In this document: positions 63,154 through 64,000 of the stretch, piece by piece
Numbering within the stretch: position 1 is the stretch's first letter
Layout of the letters: every line of letters begins with the position of its first letter
DNA from: Mycolicibacterium gadium
Lineage (GTDB): Bacteria; Actinomycetota; Actinomycetes; Mycobacteriales; Mycobacteriaceae
Assembly (NCBI RefSeq): GCF_010728925.1
Contig: NZ_AP022608.1
Location: 3,100,001-3,164,000, forward strand
Reading direction: 5' to 3'
Length of the DNA stretch: 64,000 nucleotides
The notes under the pieces: model-generated
Databases searched by the model: none
What the model was told of the DNA's origin: nothing
Seen by the model: the letters and a program-made list of their open reading frames with translations, nothing else
Position numbers and translations under genes: made by a program

Positions 63154-64000
63154 TTAGGTGACCAGTGAGACCGAGTTGGAGCGACGCAGCTTGCCCGACG
63201 GGGTCTTCGGGATGCTTCCCGGCCCCAGCACGACGACGTTGCGCGGCCGCACGTCGACCTCGGCCACCACCTCATGGGCGACCTGATGCTCGATGCGACG
63301 CACCTCGACCGGGTCCTGCCATGCGTTGGACTCCACGGCGACGGCGAACGTCTCCCGCGAATGACCGGCGTCGAGTCGCACCGCGACGGCGCAGCCCGGC
63401 CGAACGCCCTCGACACGGCCGGCGGCACGCTCGATGTCGGTCGGGTAGATGTTGCGGCCCGCCATGATGATGACGTCCTTCACACGGCCGCACACGATGA
63501 TGTTGCCGTCTTCGGTGATGTAGCCGAGGTCACCGGTGTCGTACCAGCCGTGCTCGTCCTGGGCCGGGATGAAGCCGCCCATCGTGATGTAGCCGGGGGT
63601 CAGGCACTCGCCGCGCAGCTCGATGACGCCGACACCACGGGCGGGCATGACGTTGCCGTGCTCGTCGATGACGCGGGCCTCGAGGTCCGTCAGCAGCGGA
63701 CCGAGCGAGGCCAGCCGCCGGGTATTGCCCTTGGTGGCGGGCACGGCGCGGCGCAACGCCGCGAGCAGGTCGGCGTCGACCTCGTCGACAACCAGGCCCG
63801 CGCCGCACGGTGAGAACGACACCGCCAAGGTGGTCTCGGCCATGCCGTAGGCGGGCAGGATCGCGTCGGGCTTCAGACCGAACGGCTTACCCGCGTCAAG
63901 CAGGTCCTCGACGTCGGCGGGCTCGACGGGTTCGGCGCCCGAGAGCGCGAACCGCAGCGTCGACAGGTCGAACTCGCCGGGTTTTGCCTGGCGGCGCAGC
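63154..64000 (-). CDS. fatty acyl-AMP ligase/acyl-CoA synthetase, Pks16-like, partial
   Basis: Only the C-terminal part is in the window; the frame is open to the right edge. It has [61 protein letters not shown] and [11 protein letters not shown]. It adenylates a fatty acid and passes it to a carrier or CoA. In M. tuberculosis pks16 (Rv1013) lies next to pth (Rv1014c), which fits this position. Confidence 0.82.
   Translation of the reverse strand, partial: LRRQAKPGEFDLSTLRFALSGAEPVEPADVEDLLDAGKPFGLKPDAILPAYGMAETTLAVSFSPCGAGLVVDEVDADLLAALRRAVPATKGNTRRLASLGPLLTDLEARVIDEHGNVMPARGVGVIELRGECLTPGYITMGGFIPAQDEHGWYDTGDLGYITEDGNIIVCGRVKDVIIMAGRNIYPTDIERAAGRVEGVRPGCAVAVRLDAGHSRETFAVAVESNAWQDPVEVRRIEHQVAHEVVAEVDVRPRNVVVLGPGSIPKTPSGKLRRSNSVSLVT

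Overview
The window reads as a rapidly growing mycobacterium (Mycobacteriaceae, Mycolicibacterium type). It is GC-rich and uses many leaderless starts, with a TANNNT box 6-8 bases before the first codon. From about 38.5 kb to the right edge it carries the block ppx - DUF501 - FtsB-like - eno - lpqU - mazG - mfd - tetR - glmU - prs - arsC-like - lpqT - rplY - pth - pks16-like synthetase. From memory this is the gene order of the M. tuberculosis Rv1013-Rv1026 region.

Left core (1-9.2 kb): an SRPBCC protein, an epoxide-hydrolase-like enzyme, a PrpE-type acyl-CoA synthetase, a DUF2867 gene divergent from a TetR gene, the minus-strand run gnd - zwf - paaX-like, and a Rieske oxygenase translationally coupled to an enoyl-CoA hydratase gene.

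That hydratase gene is split by a mobile island of about 26.4 kb (about 9208-35614). Its two halves match the front and back of one roughly 260-residue crotonase. The left end of the island carries a Tn554-like recombination cassette: three tyrosine recombinases and a small TnpC-like protein, each overlapping the next by a GTGA. A short inverted repeat lies just inside both ends. The cargo has two parts. The first is a probable defence locus, a PD-(D/E)XK nuclease gene divergent from an unknown gene. The second is a redox, thiol and soft-metal themed set: peroxiredoxin-like, DUF427, MerT-like, Crp/Fnr regulator, membrane protein, NrtS-like, AhpD-like and deiodinase-like redoxin under their own TetR, glutaredoxin, MFS exporter, DoxX-like, acyl-CoA-dehydrogenase-like, signal-less PhnD-type binding fold, two radical SAM enzymes, CcdA plus thioredoxin lipoprotein, and an ArsM-like methyltransferase.

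The main discovery is that ten copies of one 16-bp palindrome (consensus TGTCA-GCACGC-TGACA, at least nine of ten arm bases kept in each) lie upstream of nearly every transcription unit between 18.4 and 32.6 kb, and I saw none outside the island. Two copies flank the start of the Crp/Fnr gene itself. This looks like a self-contained, mobile, single-regulator regulon. Its signal and chemistry are unknown; the gene set points to thiol, metalloid or nitrosative chemistry.

Right core (36-64 kb): a pyruvate-kinase-like protein with an N-terminal extension, the conserved block above, a secreted decapeptide-repeat protein, tRNA-Gln(UUG), a DUF559 nuclease gene bracketed by 55-bp inverted palindromic repeats, a cutinase-like esterase, a 4Fe-4S reductase, a TetR with two copies of its probable operator next to a phosphotransferase-like gene, and a DrrA/DrrB-type ABC transporter.
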